From NCBI GenBank assembly GCA_951394405.1, contig OX596342.1:496001-560000 (forward strand): a stretch of 64,000 bases of DNA. Reading direction: 5' to 3'. The stretch is from Coprinellus micaceus. Lineage: Eukaryota > Basidiomycota > Agaricomycetes > Agaricales > Psathyrellaceae. A program made the position numbers and the translations under genes. Each line of letters begins with the position of its first letter. Position 1 is the first letter of the stretch. Shown here in pieces: positions 1 to 11,885 of the stretch. The notes under the pieces are model-generated. The model worked only from the letters and a program-made list of their open reading frames with translations. It searched no databases and was not told the origin of the DNA.

Positions 1-1290
1 CGACATGAGTAGAGCTTCGCAGAAGTCGAGGAACGTTCTTGAAACGTTTCGTCTTCTTTTTGGTGTCGTCGTCGAAATCGGAAGGCGAGGTTGATCAGAC
101 CGTGCGGATCCAGAGGTCGACGTCGAGAGGGGTGTGATAGTTAAAGAGGTTTAGAAAAAGATAGAGGTGTTGTCAAAAATATGTGACGAGGCAGTGAAGA
201 GTCTCGGCACACGAGAAGAAAGAGCTTTCACACGAAGTAAGTGACAGTTAGAAACTATCGATTTCGGTTAGGCTGAGTAGCTAGGACATCGGGGAGACCC
301 CTTAAATACCCTACTGTTCCTATAGTATTACATAAACTGTATAGTACCAGTGATGGGGGTAGGAGAGGGGTCGGCGATGTGCTAAGGTACTCGAGACGGA
401 ACAATGAGTAAAAAGAAATAGATAAGATGAAGAGAAACAGGGGCTTTTAGCTAAGCCCTTTTAGTCAGCGTGGTGACGTCCGTCACACAACACTGACAAA
501 CAACGCGGGATCCCGTGATCGTATCAGTCTGCCGCCGGCCGTCACCGCTGTGCCTCTTTCTGCTCGACTACCATCCCAGTATTCCAGGAACTCGGGAACC
601 CATTCTCTACCTCAAGCGCGTTCAACCTCACAAACCCTCAAATGCATGCTTTCAGATATTAGCATTGTCTTCATGCTTCAAGCCCTCCAAGTTCGGGAGC
701 TTGGGAGATGGACGGTCTGGATGAGGCTCTCGTACCGGTTCTTTCGACTCTCAAGGTGTTCATTTTCTTGCTCTTTGGACTTTCTTCAGCTGAAAAATAC
801 CGCATACATGCAATCTGCATTCAGATTTGGAAACGCTTTAGTATATTCGTTGCTCTTTTGCCTTACCGTTTCGCAGGCTTCATTGTTGAAGTCCCAGATG
901 TGCCGAGAAGCGTCTGCAACCTGAGATCTGTGAGGGTGAACAATCGTTCGTACACAGGTACTCTTCCTGCTCTATCTCTGGGTAACACCGCTCCTTGGAA
1001 CCCTCAGTTGGACATTCGGGTTTTCTTGCAGACATTTTCGAGCTCGAGGTCGCGTTGGGTTAAGGCTGAGATTTTTCACCCGGAATAGCGCGCCAAAATG
1101 TTCAATATTCAATATTCTGATCGTCGTCGCGTCTTCATGTTGTATTCCCAAGTCTGACAGGTTGGAGCTTGCAGGAAGGACAATATGGCTCGTGAGATCC
1201 CTCATTTGTGCGTTCCTGTTAGGCCTTCCGCCAGTCCTGCGAGGACTGAAATAGCGAGACACCGGCCCTACACTACCTCGTCATGTCAAA
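1..1290. other. No supported gene
   Basis: Short open frames occur on both strands, but none shows a recognisable domain, a convincing start context or a coherent chain of exons. The first 500 bases are rich in stops in all frames. Nothing like a tRNA or repeat was seen. It may hold the far end of the doubtful minus-strand gene described next. Confidence 0.4.
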
Positions 1291-1366
1291 CAAACTCCTC
1301 ATCGTTCGAGAAAACCGTTGAAGTGAAGTCTGAGGATGTGAATGCACGTTCTACCGTCGAAGTGAG

Positions 1367-1960
1367 TTCTTACCTTCTTGTCGACCGCATCTTTTATGGC
1401 TTCCTTGAACTGGTCACTGGACTTGGCCTCCTCCAGTTTGTGTTTCCACCGGTGACATTCCGGGAGGTCTCCCCAAATGCGCTTCTGATTTCCTGAGTGA
1501 AAGGGTTTCCCAAGGTCCTCGGTAGCCTTGCGGAATTCGTAGCCAAGCTGCTGGCCTTGATTTTCCAGAACCCAACCACCTCTTTGTCCCCCGTTCGATC
1601 TTGCTCTCTTCCTCTTCCCTCGTCTCCAGCTCTGGAAGTCCAGAAGGTTTTGCCGGGGGCCATCACGGCGGCGGGAACTTTGATACAGCGATTGCCGCCG
1701 TGAGTTGAAGGTTCGCAGGCTCTGGTCTTGGCAGAGGCAACAATTCAAGCCTTCGATGCCGTTGTCGTACTGACTTTCCGCAGCTTTTCCTTCTCCTCCG
1801 TGTATTTGGACGCCGCCTCTCTCTCATATCCACACCCTCTTTTGAACCCATTTTCCTGGACGGTGGCGACCGACCACGACGGCCTGGTGCTTGTGCGGCG
1901 CAATATACCCGTGTTGGACGATATCCTGAGGAGATAATAATGTACTGGACGACGTGGACG
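1367..1960 (-). CDS. Possible exon(s) of an unrecognised minus-strand gene
   Basis: The minus-strand frame at about 1367-1700 reads as a charged, soluble sequence without stops. It includes the stretches GYEFRKATEDLGKPF and HKLEEAKSSDQFKEAIKDAV and runs into a good donor (GTAAGA) just after DKK at about 1367. A lysine/glutamate-rich frame just upstream (EREAASKYTEEKEKLRK) may be an earlier exon. The family is not recognised and neither terminus could be fixed. If real, it would be divergently arranged with the aspartic protease that starts at 1940. It could also be a chance open frame; the protein-like composition is the only argument for it. Confidence 0.25.
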
Positions 1961-4139
1961 GTGACCATACTCTCGCTCCTGGAGCTAGCGATTGCAAGCC
2001 CAACGGCAACGGCGCATCATGGACGGAGGAAGGCTTTGGTTTCGGGTGTGTACGACGAACGGACGGGCGAGGAGCTTCCTCTGGAGGAAATAGCTCGGCA
2101 GTTCACGCGGAGGACGGAGGGAGGGATGCATTTGCCCATCGTCAGGAGCATAGGGGAGGAGAGTCTGCAGCGCAGGGCGGGGTTGAACGCTACTGTGATT
2201 GGATTGGGAGATTATGTGGATGTGTGAGTATCATATCGTCGTGCCTGAAACCGGTTGTCCTGACTGGGCATCCAGCGCCTATAGCGTGCTTCTAACCGTT
2301 GGCGGGATCATGACCCCGCTAATTCTCGGTGAGGACCACAGCTCGCCTCCGCTGCCCCGTACTGAGCGTATAACGCAGACACCGGCTCATCGGATCTCTG
2401 GGTCATGTCAGATGCCTGCTCAACTGGATGCGGCCGCAACGTCCCGCTCTACCCCCAAGCATCGTTCGAGAGCGACGCCCTCGAGGCTTCACTGTTCTAC
2501 GGCGACTCGTCGAGCGGGACGAGTGCGTTCGGGCTGATTGGAAGGGACAGGGTGGATCTGGCGGGCATGACGTTGACGGAGCAGTCCTTTGCTGCCATCA
2601 ACCGCACGAATACCAGTATCTCGCGGACGGGCTCTGCAGGAATCTTTGGGCTTGGATTTCCCGTAAACAGGTGCGTGTTGTCTATCTTATGGACTACACT
2701 CGTCGCTCACAAACCCGCCAGTGTCATCTGGAGCCAGCTGTATACACGGGAGCTCAGGGGCGGCACTGCACCGACCAAGCGGGACTACCCCGGCGAAGAC
2801 TTGCCGCAGCTCATCGACCACCACGACGTGAAGTACGGAAGCCGCTTCCCCAAACTCCACTTCCCCTCCAAATTCCCCGCTCTGGGCGACGTCCTCACCA
2901 CCGCGGGGATCCACCGCAGGCAGGTATCGCAAGGCATGACCGCCCTCTTGGGCTCGTTCACTCGCTTGGCGCCCTTCCTCCCCAGGCTGGTCGTCGAGGG
3001 CCAGATCGCCATGCCGATGTTCACGGTCACCCTGCAACGGAATACCATCGATGTCGGGGGTAACCCGGGCCAGCTGACCATCGGCGAGATGCCAAGTGAC
3101 ACCAAGGTGGACGAGCTGACCTGGGTGCCTGTGAGGAATTACACTTTCGATCAGGGAGGGCTGCCTGCGCCGCCCAATTCACCGAATGAGGTGAGTAGCG
3201 GATTTTGTGCCCACTCCTGGGCTCATCCTTTCTGACTGTCATTCCGTTAGCAATACCCCATTGCTTGGGAGGTGCTGATCGACGATGTGTACCTGGATGG
3301 TGTGAAGTTGCCGAGGTCCAATATCACGGTAGCCTCGGCCACACCGATCGCGCTCTCGGCTCTCGTAGATACTGTAAGATCCCCCTCATTTGCTCTTTTC
3401 ATCCAAAACTCACGACTTACAGGGAAATTCACTCGTCCGTGGCCCCGAAGATGTCGTGGACTTCATCTACAGGCAAATTGGCGGCGGTTCCGCGAGGGGA
3501 CGCTTCCGCTGCAACGAGCCTCACACGCTTGCCTTCTCCATCGGTGGGAAGCTCTTCCCTGTCGACCCTCGAGACTTTGCGACACAAGTCTTCCTTGACG
3601 ATGTGACAGTCTGTGCTGCGAACCTTGTTCCGACGGACCCGCCCCAGTCAGGTGGGTACCTGTTCGCTTGGAGCCTTGGAACACCATTCTTGAAGAGGTC
3701 AGTTACGTTGTATCCGAGGCAATGGATGTAAGCTAATTGGGTATGGTGGGGATAGCGTGCTCTCGGCGTACCATTACGGAAATTTGACGTACCCGTCGGA
3801 GGACCCACCTCGAATGGGATTCAAGAGTACAGTACCTCCTAATGCAAGCGAGCTTTTGCAGTCGGCTGTTGCCAGCGCGGCCAAGTTCGAGAACTTCCCC
3901 AGTATGTTCGATTTCCTCTAAAGCCTTCTAGTCACCACTAACGTATCCTAATCGCAGTGCTCTCCGCCCCTGCGCCCACAGGCACCGCCGCGGCCTCCGT
4001 TGTAACTACGGCGTCGCGCCCAGGTTCAAGTTCGGTGGCCGACTCCCCAAATTCGAACGCGGCCACCCCAGCAGTATCATCGTCAATATGGACTTGTGCC
4101 GCCCTCGCATTGGTTTCGGTATCCTTCCTCTGGTCATAG
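1940..4139 (+). CDS. Pepsin-type aspartic protease (family A1), probably GPI-anchored
   Basis: Secreted or wall-associated endopeptidase of the pepsin fold. The N-terminus is a signal peptide (MYWTTWTVTILSLLELAIAS) followed by a propeptide. After intron 1 (donor at 2224, acceptor ending 2284) comes the entry strand VVLLTVGG. Intron 2 (donor at 2329) splits the first catalytic motif, which reads LDTGSSDLWV once spliced. The flap region follows (FYGDSSSGTSAFG), then GIFGLGFP. The second catalytic motif, ALVDTGNSLV, is also split by an intron near 3374-3420, and it has Asn after DTG where Ser or Thr is usual. The tail is Ser/Thr/Ala-rich and ends in a hydrophobic run (CAALALVSVSFLWS), which fits a GPI-anchor signal. 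A longer-than-usual segment lies between GLGFP and the VEGQIAMPMF strand. Six or more introns; the last exon starts at about 3959. Family assignment is secure; anchoring is inferred. Confidence 0.9.
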
Positions 4140-4413
4140 TGAGGACAATGTGTATTTTGCTAGAAAAACGTGTGCTATATACCCCATATTACTACTACTA
4201 ACGCTCGAAGTATTAGTGTCGAATAGACACAAGGTATTTTTTCGCCATTCAGGCACGGTCCATTGGGTATCGTGGTCGCTGGGAGGAGTGGGGATGTGGG
4301 TATATACTGTTCAGAAGATATAACTGTGAAATGGGTGTGAGTACTGGATCTTGTTCGGAGGAGTTGGGGTATGGTCTAGCTTCGCAGGATCAGAGTCGCG
4401 GAGAAAAGAAAAC

Positions 4414-7400
4414 TCAAGATGTTGCACGCTCCTCCCGGGTGCGTACGATGTCGGTGCGAGATAGGTTGGCTTCGTCGCACAAGGCGCGGAAGACGGAGTC
4501 TGGCTTGTCGTAGAGGTTGAGCACGGTGTCGAATTCGGCGACGACCCCAGCTGACATGACGAGCACTCTGTCGTAGAACGCTGGTCGAGGTTGTTAGCGT
4601 TCGTTACAATGAGACCGCAGTGAGGACGTGTGGTGTGCTCACCAATAGTGTTCAATCTGTGGGCGATGCATAGGAGAGTCGCGGAGCTGAATTCGGCTTG
4701 GATTGTGCACTGGACCTTTGCGTCAGTCTCAACGTCGACGTTGCTGGTTGCTTCGTCCTGCAGAGGTTTCTTTAGCCATGATTCTCTCCGCACAACGGGT
4801 GTACATACCAAGACGATGATCTTGTTGTTGCGGACTAGGGCCCGGCACAACGCCAAAAGCTGTTTCTCTCCAGCACTGTAGTTTGAACCTTCATCCCCTA
4901 CGGTCGCGTCCAGCCTGAACTTTTCATCGGCAACCAAATCCGTAGCGCCTGTTGGCGGGAGCAGGGAGACACGCTGGAGGGCTGAGAGGAGTTCGGCGTC
5001 AGTTTTCGCTCCTTGTGGGTCCCTATTTGCCGCGGTCAATTATCCGTGTGAGCTGGGGCTGGAGGCAAGGGGAGGGGTGCATACAGGTTTTGTCGAAGAG
5101 TGCCTAGGAAGAGCACGTTGTCTTGGGGTACAAGTGCTAGGCTCCTTCGAAGTGCATCCAACCCAATTTTGCCGATGTCAACACCGTCGACCTCGATGGA
5201 TCCTCCGGAGAGCTCAACCGTCCTGTACATGAATTGAGCGGCATGATCGACATCGGCGGACGGGCCCATTCTCTGACTGTACCTGAATAAAGCCTGTATC
5301 ATGGAGCTCTTCCCTGCTCCCGTCCTCCCGACTATACCTATCTTCTCCCATGGTCGTACAGAAAACGTAACACCCTTGAGAACCAGAGGCAATCCTGCAC
5401 GGTACGCGAGCTCCACGTTCTTGAATGCGACCTCTCCTTGGGCTGGCCAGGAGGGTGGTGGATCGTCAGGGGTTGAAAGATCGCCCTCAGGTTCGAGGGT
5501 GGTGTAGTGCACGACTCGCTCGACGGAGTTCATGTTTTGTTCGTTCTGGGCGAATTGGGCGACCATTTCAGCTGTCCGGCAGGACAGTGAGTGTCATCAC
5601 AGTGAGCACGCCGTCTGCGACTTACAGAATATTCCTGTGACTGAGAGAAAAGAAGTCAACATTGGTTGAAAGATTGGGCTTGGAAAGAACCTACAAGATA
5701 GAGTATATGTGAGGACGACCCCGACGCTGGCGGGGTTAACGGAGCGTCGGAACCCAACAGCGAAGAGTCCAATTCCTAGGACGAGTACATTTCCGAAGAA
5801 GTCAAGTCGTAGTCCAAGCCACCTTTGAAGGACGATGAACATGTAGTAGGCCCTGTTTTCTATGTCAAGCCCATCGGAGGCTTTCTGCAGACACCGGCCC
5901 TGATTTGGACGGACGTATCAGACGTGCCCCTTTCCCGGTGAAAGCGATAACTAACCTGAACGCCATAAGCCCTAATAGTCGAGAGCCCAGTCAGCGTCTC
6001 TGCGAATTGGGGGTCAGTGAGGGCGAACGTTTGATCAGAGGGACCTGGGCCGTACCTGAGATTGTTGCGTACAACGATGAACGTAGGATTGCATCGAGGC
6101 GCTTTGCTTCAACCGACGAAGCACGGTAGTACACCGAGGCAAAGTAGTACAGTAGCGCGAGCGGAGCGAAGGCAATCCCGAGGTACGGGAATGTGTAAAT
6201 AACGAGAGCGAAAACTCCAAAGATGGAGACGAAGAAAGAGAGAAACTGGAATGCAAAACATTCAGCGAGTGTTCGCCAGAGCAAGACCCCGGAACTCACA
6301 CTGTAGAGGACATTGGCCACTTCGTTATCCATACTCTCTTGGTCTTTCGAGAAACGAGACAAGATGCGGCCCATGGGAGTGGTGTCAAAGAAGGCAATAG
6401 GTGACCGCAATATTCCTTTGAGAGCTGCGTTGAAGATTCGCAGGCTGGCGATGAGACCACCAATGCTGCAAGGACAATGGTTAGTTATAGCGACGCCGGC
6501 AAGGCACGGACGAAGCATACAAGAAAGCAAACGCAAGCACGAAAACGAATAGCGAAATGGCAACCCCAAAGCCGGCATAGACGGCAATATACTGCCAGTT
6601 CTCGAATCCGACTATCTTGCTCGAGGTCCAGAAGGAAAGCCACAAGTTGGTTGCAACTACGAGAATGTCATTAACCCAACCCCATCGCAGAGTTATTCGC
6701 TACTCACCACGCACAGCCTCGGCACTCCCGAGCAGGAATATGATGATTGGAAGCCAAACGATGCCCCCTGCGAATATCAGCCACGTTCTGTAGACCTTCC
6801 AATCGACGGCCCCAACGTTACGCTCCTCGAGTTGCATCAACGCATCCCGAGCCTTCTTGAAGTCGGGGTCACCTGATTCTTCCTCCTTGATTATAGTGCG
6901 GCCTGTTTTTTTCGCCAGTTCGCCTTGGGGCTTAGCAGCCGTTTCGACCCTTCCGTAGTCGTCAATTAGTCGAGTAAAGCTACCATTCCGAGACATGAGG
7001 TCCTGGTGGATTCGTCGTGCACGAGTCAGTACGGCGTTCACGGGATATATGCGCGCCTTTTACCTCGTATCGCCCTCCTTCAACTATAGTGCCGTTCTCC
7101 ATCATATAGATATAGTCAGTCCGATCGAGGACGTTCAGAGCATGGGTGACCAGTACTCGAGTCCGAGACGCAAGCGGTCCATTGAGAAGGCAGTTGTCAA
7201 GAATGACTCGCCCAACATGGGCGTCCACAGCAGACAGTGGGTCGTCGAGGAGAATAATATCCGAAGTCGAGTACGCAGCGCGAGCGAGGGAGATGCGAGC
7301 CTGAGGGGAGAAACTTGAATTAGTATCGTTTTCTTGAAGTATGTAGGGCCTATGAATGGAAGTAGGTCAAGGAGCGTACTTTCTGGCCCCCACTCAAATT

Positions 7401-10227
7401 GATCCCTCGTTCCCCGATTTCAGTCAGCTCGCCGTGAGGTAAGGCAGCAATATCGGGCTCAAGGCCGCAGCAGTGAATGACCTCACGAAGCCTTTCTTCG
7501 TCTTCCGGTAAGCCGAAGGTGATGTTATTCCGGAGAGTCGTGTTCTGAATCCATGGGGTCTGCGGGAGGTATGCCAGAGACGCGCCCACAACGACCTAGG
7601 ATACAGTAGACTGTTAGTCGGGCAGCACTATCAGGGTGAAAAGCCAATGGAGATTACCTGGCCGCTTGTCCGTTTCATCTCGCCTATCAAAGCTTGCAAC
7701 ACAGAGCTCTGAGGGGCGAGCCGTCAGCGCAGGTAATAACAACGAGAAACCATGTGACTTAACACACCTTCCCAGAGCCGATGCGACCAACAATGGCAAC
7801 AAAGGCACCTCTAGGAGCGGTGAAGCGGAGACCCTTGAGCTCGAATGGTTTCTCATCCTCCTTGACCGACGGCGGAGACGAAGATGTGGATGGCAAAACG
7901 GTTGCATTGTCCCCATTGGTTCTTGACTTCGACTTTGACTTCGCCTTCGACGCTTTCTCCTCGGTACGACCCTTTTTCTCCTCATCCTTGGCTTCTGGTT
8001 TGCGCACAGCTTCCCAGGAGAAGTCACCCTCAGCATGGATCGCTGAGCCAGAGTTAGACGCCAATAGGTACGGTTCTCCAAGATCCTCCGAGATCAAGAA
8101 CTCCGACATCCTGTTCAAGCCAATCACGGCACTGGACAGGTTGGAGAAGACGAGCGGGAGAAGCAACAATGGAATACGCAGAACCTAGAGATCGAGAAAA
8201 TATGAGACGGTGGTTATACAGCCCCAAGGTTCGTGTTCTCTCACGTTGAAGAGTTGCAGAGCGGAGAAGATCGTGGCGATGTTGAGCCCGTGTCCAGTCA
8301 GAGAATAGGTGATCTGTCCGTCAATGTCAGCGTTGCCCAGAATTCCTTGAACGGGGAAACTCACAAACGATACCACCGCGGATAGCACGGGGATACACTC
8401 AAACAGACTGAAAAGAACGGCTAAGGCCACACTGGGAGCCAGCTGAATTCTGGAGTGAACATGTGGAGTAATACGGGGGGGCGTACGCTGATTTCCGGAT
8501 CGCCTTGACCTCTTGTCCACGCAGTTCGCCTATCCTTTGTGCAAAAAATGCCTCCCACCCGTAGCATTTGATGAGGCGAATGCCTTGAAGAACCTGACCA
8601 GGCGAAGTTCAAGTATCATTCATAGATGAATAGTGACCGGCACCAAGTCACCTCGGATGTTAGCTGAACACGCTTGTCGGTGACCTTGATGGCCTTTTCA
8701 CGCTGAATATACATGACCCAGACAGCAAGGCCTTCCAGAGGTAACGCCACAACGATAATCTATGTCCTCTGGTCAGCAGGGAATAGGGCCTAGAAACGGA
8801 AGATACGTACTCCAAGGCCAGCAAGCGCTGAATAGCCCAGCTAATATATATAACTGAGCACGACGAATATGTGGTACAACTGGCTAAAACACAGCACGCA
8901 CCGTGCCGATGAGGAGCCCTATCCCAAGGACGATCTGAATGGGGGCTACCCACAGCCTACAAAACCCCTTCATGAGCATGGATGCCTGAGAGCAAGTTCA
9001 ACACTTACGTATGGGCAAACCCGGCAAACTGCTCAACGTTCGTAGCGTCGGTCGATATCATGGTGATGATCTTTCCGGTGTTGTGGTCCATCCTAGCCTT
9101 TCCGGAAATTCGGAAAGACTTGCGATACAAGACGCCAATCAACTGGGAGATGGACGACAAGTTCTGGGTCAGGGAACCGCAAAAATGAAAACAAGAGCGT
9201 ACCGCTGTTCTCATGGATTGACCAAAAGCCATTGCGACTGCACCCTAATGTCAGGACTCGATACGTGGCGGTACTAGGGAATTAAACACTGACGCTTAAA
9301 CGAGTTGTGGGACATCTGAGAGACGCAATTTCGAAGATAAGGACGAGTAGCCGAGATGTGCACACTACTCACCAAGCTTGCGCTCTCTGTGTCGGCTTAG
9401 TACCTTTCCCTTGCGGACGATATAGGGGGGTCCCACCTTGCATTATGAAAATTGCGAAAGCCAGACCAATCCCGTACCCCACGCTACGCGGCGCCTCCAA
9501 CCCCGCGGCGTTTCTGGAAGCGTCATCAAGGCGAGCGTACGTGTATGAGGCCACCAGCCAGTCCAAGAAAACCTTGAGTACTAGAGGGGTCACCGTCTGC
9601 AGAGTCTCTATAGAGTGATGTCAATCGCTGTGTCACCCCCCTACGTCTTCAGGAGAGGCCCACCAGATATGATATTGAGGAGTCCAGATATGAAGATGTC
9701 CTTCTGATGGGCTTGGCAGAGCGCCTTGAACAGAGATGCGTCGTACTGGCTCCCATCCGAGTCAGACGAGGTGGCGGTGCCTTCGGGAGCGACGGGCGCT
9801 TCTTCCACGTCTTCCTCAGACTTCAGCTTTTCTTCGGTAGGCATGATCGCTTGAAGAGACTTGGGCCTCGACTTCGGTTGGCAGCGATCATAAAAGCAGC
9901 GTTCCAGCTGGTCTGCCAAGGGCTCCGTCAACTGCTGGCTGGGGAGGCTCCACAGGTCTAAACGCGTGCCTGAGCAAAACACGTCGCGTCAATGCATGGC
10001 AGGGCCCCTCACCATCGGTTTCTAGTGGTCGCGAGTACCCAACGCGTAAGAATGGGCTCAACCACTGGAGGGTAACACGAGAAGGCCATCTGAAGTCCTT
10101 ATGTATCAGACAACTTCCAAAGTTGCACAGCGAGAGACACTCACATAGCGGTGACCTCTGGTATTGTCCTCCCGGAACCAAATGCCGGAGGAGCTGGTGT
10201 TGGTTTGAAGGGATTTCTGAAGCGCAT
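4414..10227 (-). CDS. ABC transporter, ABCC (MRP/Ycf1-like) subfamily, copy 1
   Basis: Full-length two-TMD, two-NBD exporter of about 1,400 residues, expected in the plasma or vacuolar membrane and to move conjugated or amphipathic compounds. I place the start at 10227, where MRFRNPFKPTPAPP is followed by a GTGAGT intron leading into LQWLSPFLRVGYSRPLE. The order from there is TMD1 (about 9.6-8.2 kb), a charged linker, NBD1, TMD2 (about 6.7-5.6 kb) and NBD2. NBD1 has Walker A GRIGSGK, signature NLSGGQK and Walker B ending [11 protein letters not shown], so Asp replaces the catalytic Glu, as is usual in ABCC. NBD2 has Walker [10 protein letters not shown], the variant signature [15 protein letters not shown] and Walker B with DEATSNVD, an intact catalytic site. 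More than 15 introns; one of 60 bp in NBD2 (about 5226-5285) is in frame and easily mistaken for coding sequence. Closely related to the ABCC gene at 51.7-57.3 kb. Divergent from the MFS gene. Confidence 0.9.
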
Positions 10228-11885
10228 AGTGAGCGTCGAAGGCCCCCGCACAAGGCATGGCCTCCAGAGTGGCCAACCTCATATAACGCGGGAGCATTGA
10301 TTGCCATCAGGCCTTGGCAATGGCTGAGGCGTACGCTCGGCTCTCAGCCGCAGCCCCTTTGGCAGCTTCTGTATTGAGGGGATCCTAGCAATTGGCAAAC
10401 CTTCTCAGTTTAGAGCGGAAGAAGTGCTGCTAGGATGCGCGAGGATGCCGGCCGTATGACGATCCATTGGAAACCAGATGTATGGGCGCCCCAGGATCCA
10501 CCCTTGACAGGAAAATCCTACATGAGCATACTCCGAGCAACTGCAAAAACCAGGTGAAGGCTGAACCGGCGCATACTCGTCGATACACCCGCCTCTGGTT
10601 GCAGCGCTCTTCAAATATACGACGCGACATCTGGAGATACACACACTCACCACTGCGACCCCCCAACAATGACCTCCATCAAAGCCATCGAGATATGGAA
10701 TTCGCCGTGAGAGGGTGCCAATCATGCACAATTTGGTTGCGAACCCAATTCACCAGACACTGGGACTCGCACGCACACTGAACAGCGCGTCCGACGGGAA
10801 ATGATGCTGTCCTGGAACCGGAAATTGTCATAAGCAGAGTTGACCGGATTTTCGGCCACCGTGGTACACCCTTCCTCGCCGCAGAAAGGGAATGGAATGC
10901 GGATGATGGTGGTCGAACTTGAAGAGAGGGGCTTGAAGAGTCACGCGACAGCGCGACCCTTTATTTGGTCTCGCCAAATAATGACTCTTAGACGGCGAGT
11001 CCAACCCCACTCGGCCGAGTTAGTCTCGTCGATAACTTACCCAGGTGCATTGAGTCAAGACCGTTATTATTTAAGTACCAAGGGAATGTGAAGCCAGGGT
11101 CGACCCAATCCCAGAAGGGGCATACCGAGACCGTTTTTATCTGAGGCACAAATGCGAAACACCCCGGCCGAGAGGTGTGTCTGGTGAGATTTCCGAGGTA
11201 AAAATAGCGCAGTTGGCGTTCAAGAACAGTCTCCTTGAGAAGGTGAACCACACTCCGAGCGTTACGTGGACGCTGGCATGGACGGCAAAGCTGGATCCTA
11301 AAATAGTACAACACGGAAGGTGGCGGTTCGGAACACGAGGATGTAGAAGGCTGCAGGAGGGTCTCAAGGTCAAATAAAAGTTGGGTGAGTTGAAGACCAC
11401 GTTCCAAGATGAATTTTAGTCTTTGAGAGATGGGAACATGGGGGAGCCAGCATTTGGTTGGGGTCAACCATCACAAATAACGAAACCACAACGGACGCCG
11501 TCCGGCACACGGGCGCCTATTTATAAATGGACTATTTAATGGTCGGCGCTTCGCCTTTGGGCTCCATGTACAGTTTTTGACCATTCTCAGTGCCCTGGAT
11601 TTAGGGTATCCTTTGGTAGTAGCCTATTCAAGGCCGAACCTCGAATCATTCAATCCAACTTTCGAGTGCTGCTTGGATGCCGCCCCGTGCCGAACGGTCA
11701 TCGCCGAGTCGGCTCAACGGCTAAATCCCCCAACAACGTCATACCCAAATTCCCATGATTCAGCCTTGCTACGGAACTGCAGCCGAAGGCACCCCACTCA
11801 AGAACGATATTTATTCTCTTCTCATCCAGCAGCCATATGATGGGCTGAGCCAATCCTTTTCCACTGCTCCAGAAACATAAGCGGT
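10228..11885. promoter_or_regulatory. Shared upstream region between divergent ABCC and MFS genes
   Basis: About 1.66 kb between the start codons of two divergently transcribed efflux genes. It must hold both promoters and 5' leaders. Minus-strand frames at about 10.4-10.7 and 11.0-11.5 kb are short and show no domain. No repeat or RNA gene was seen. Co-regulation of the two pumps is possible from the arrangement, but I could not identify a shared operator. Confidence 0.4.

Noticed and set aside
515..1088. Overlapping plus-strand frames near the left edge
   Set aside because: Three overlapping short frames with no domain, signal peptide or splice chain; composition looks like non-coding sequence.
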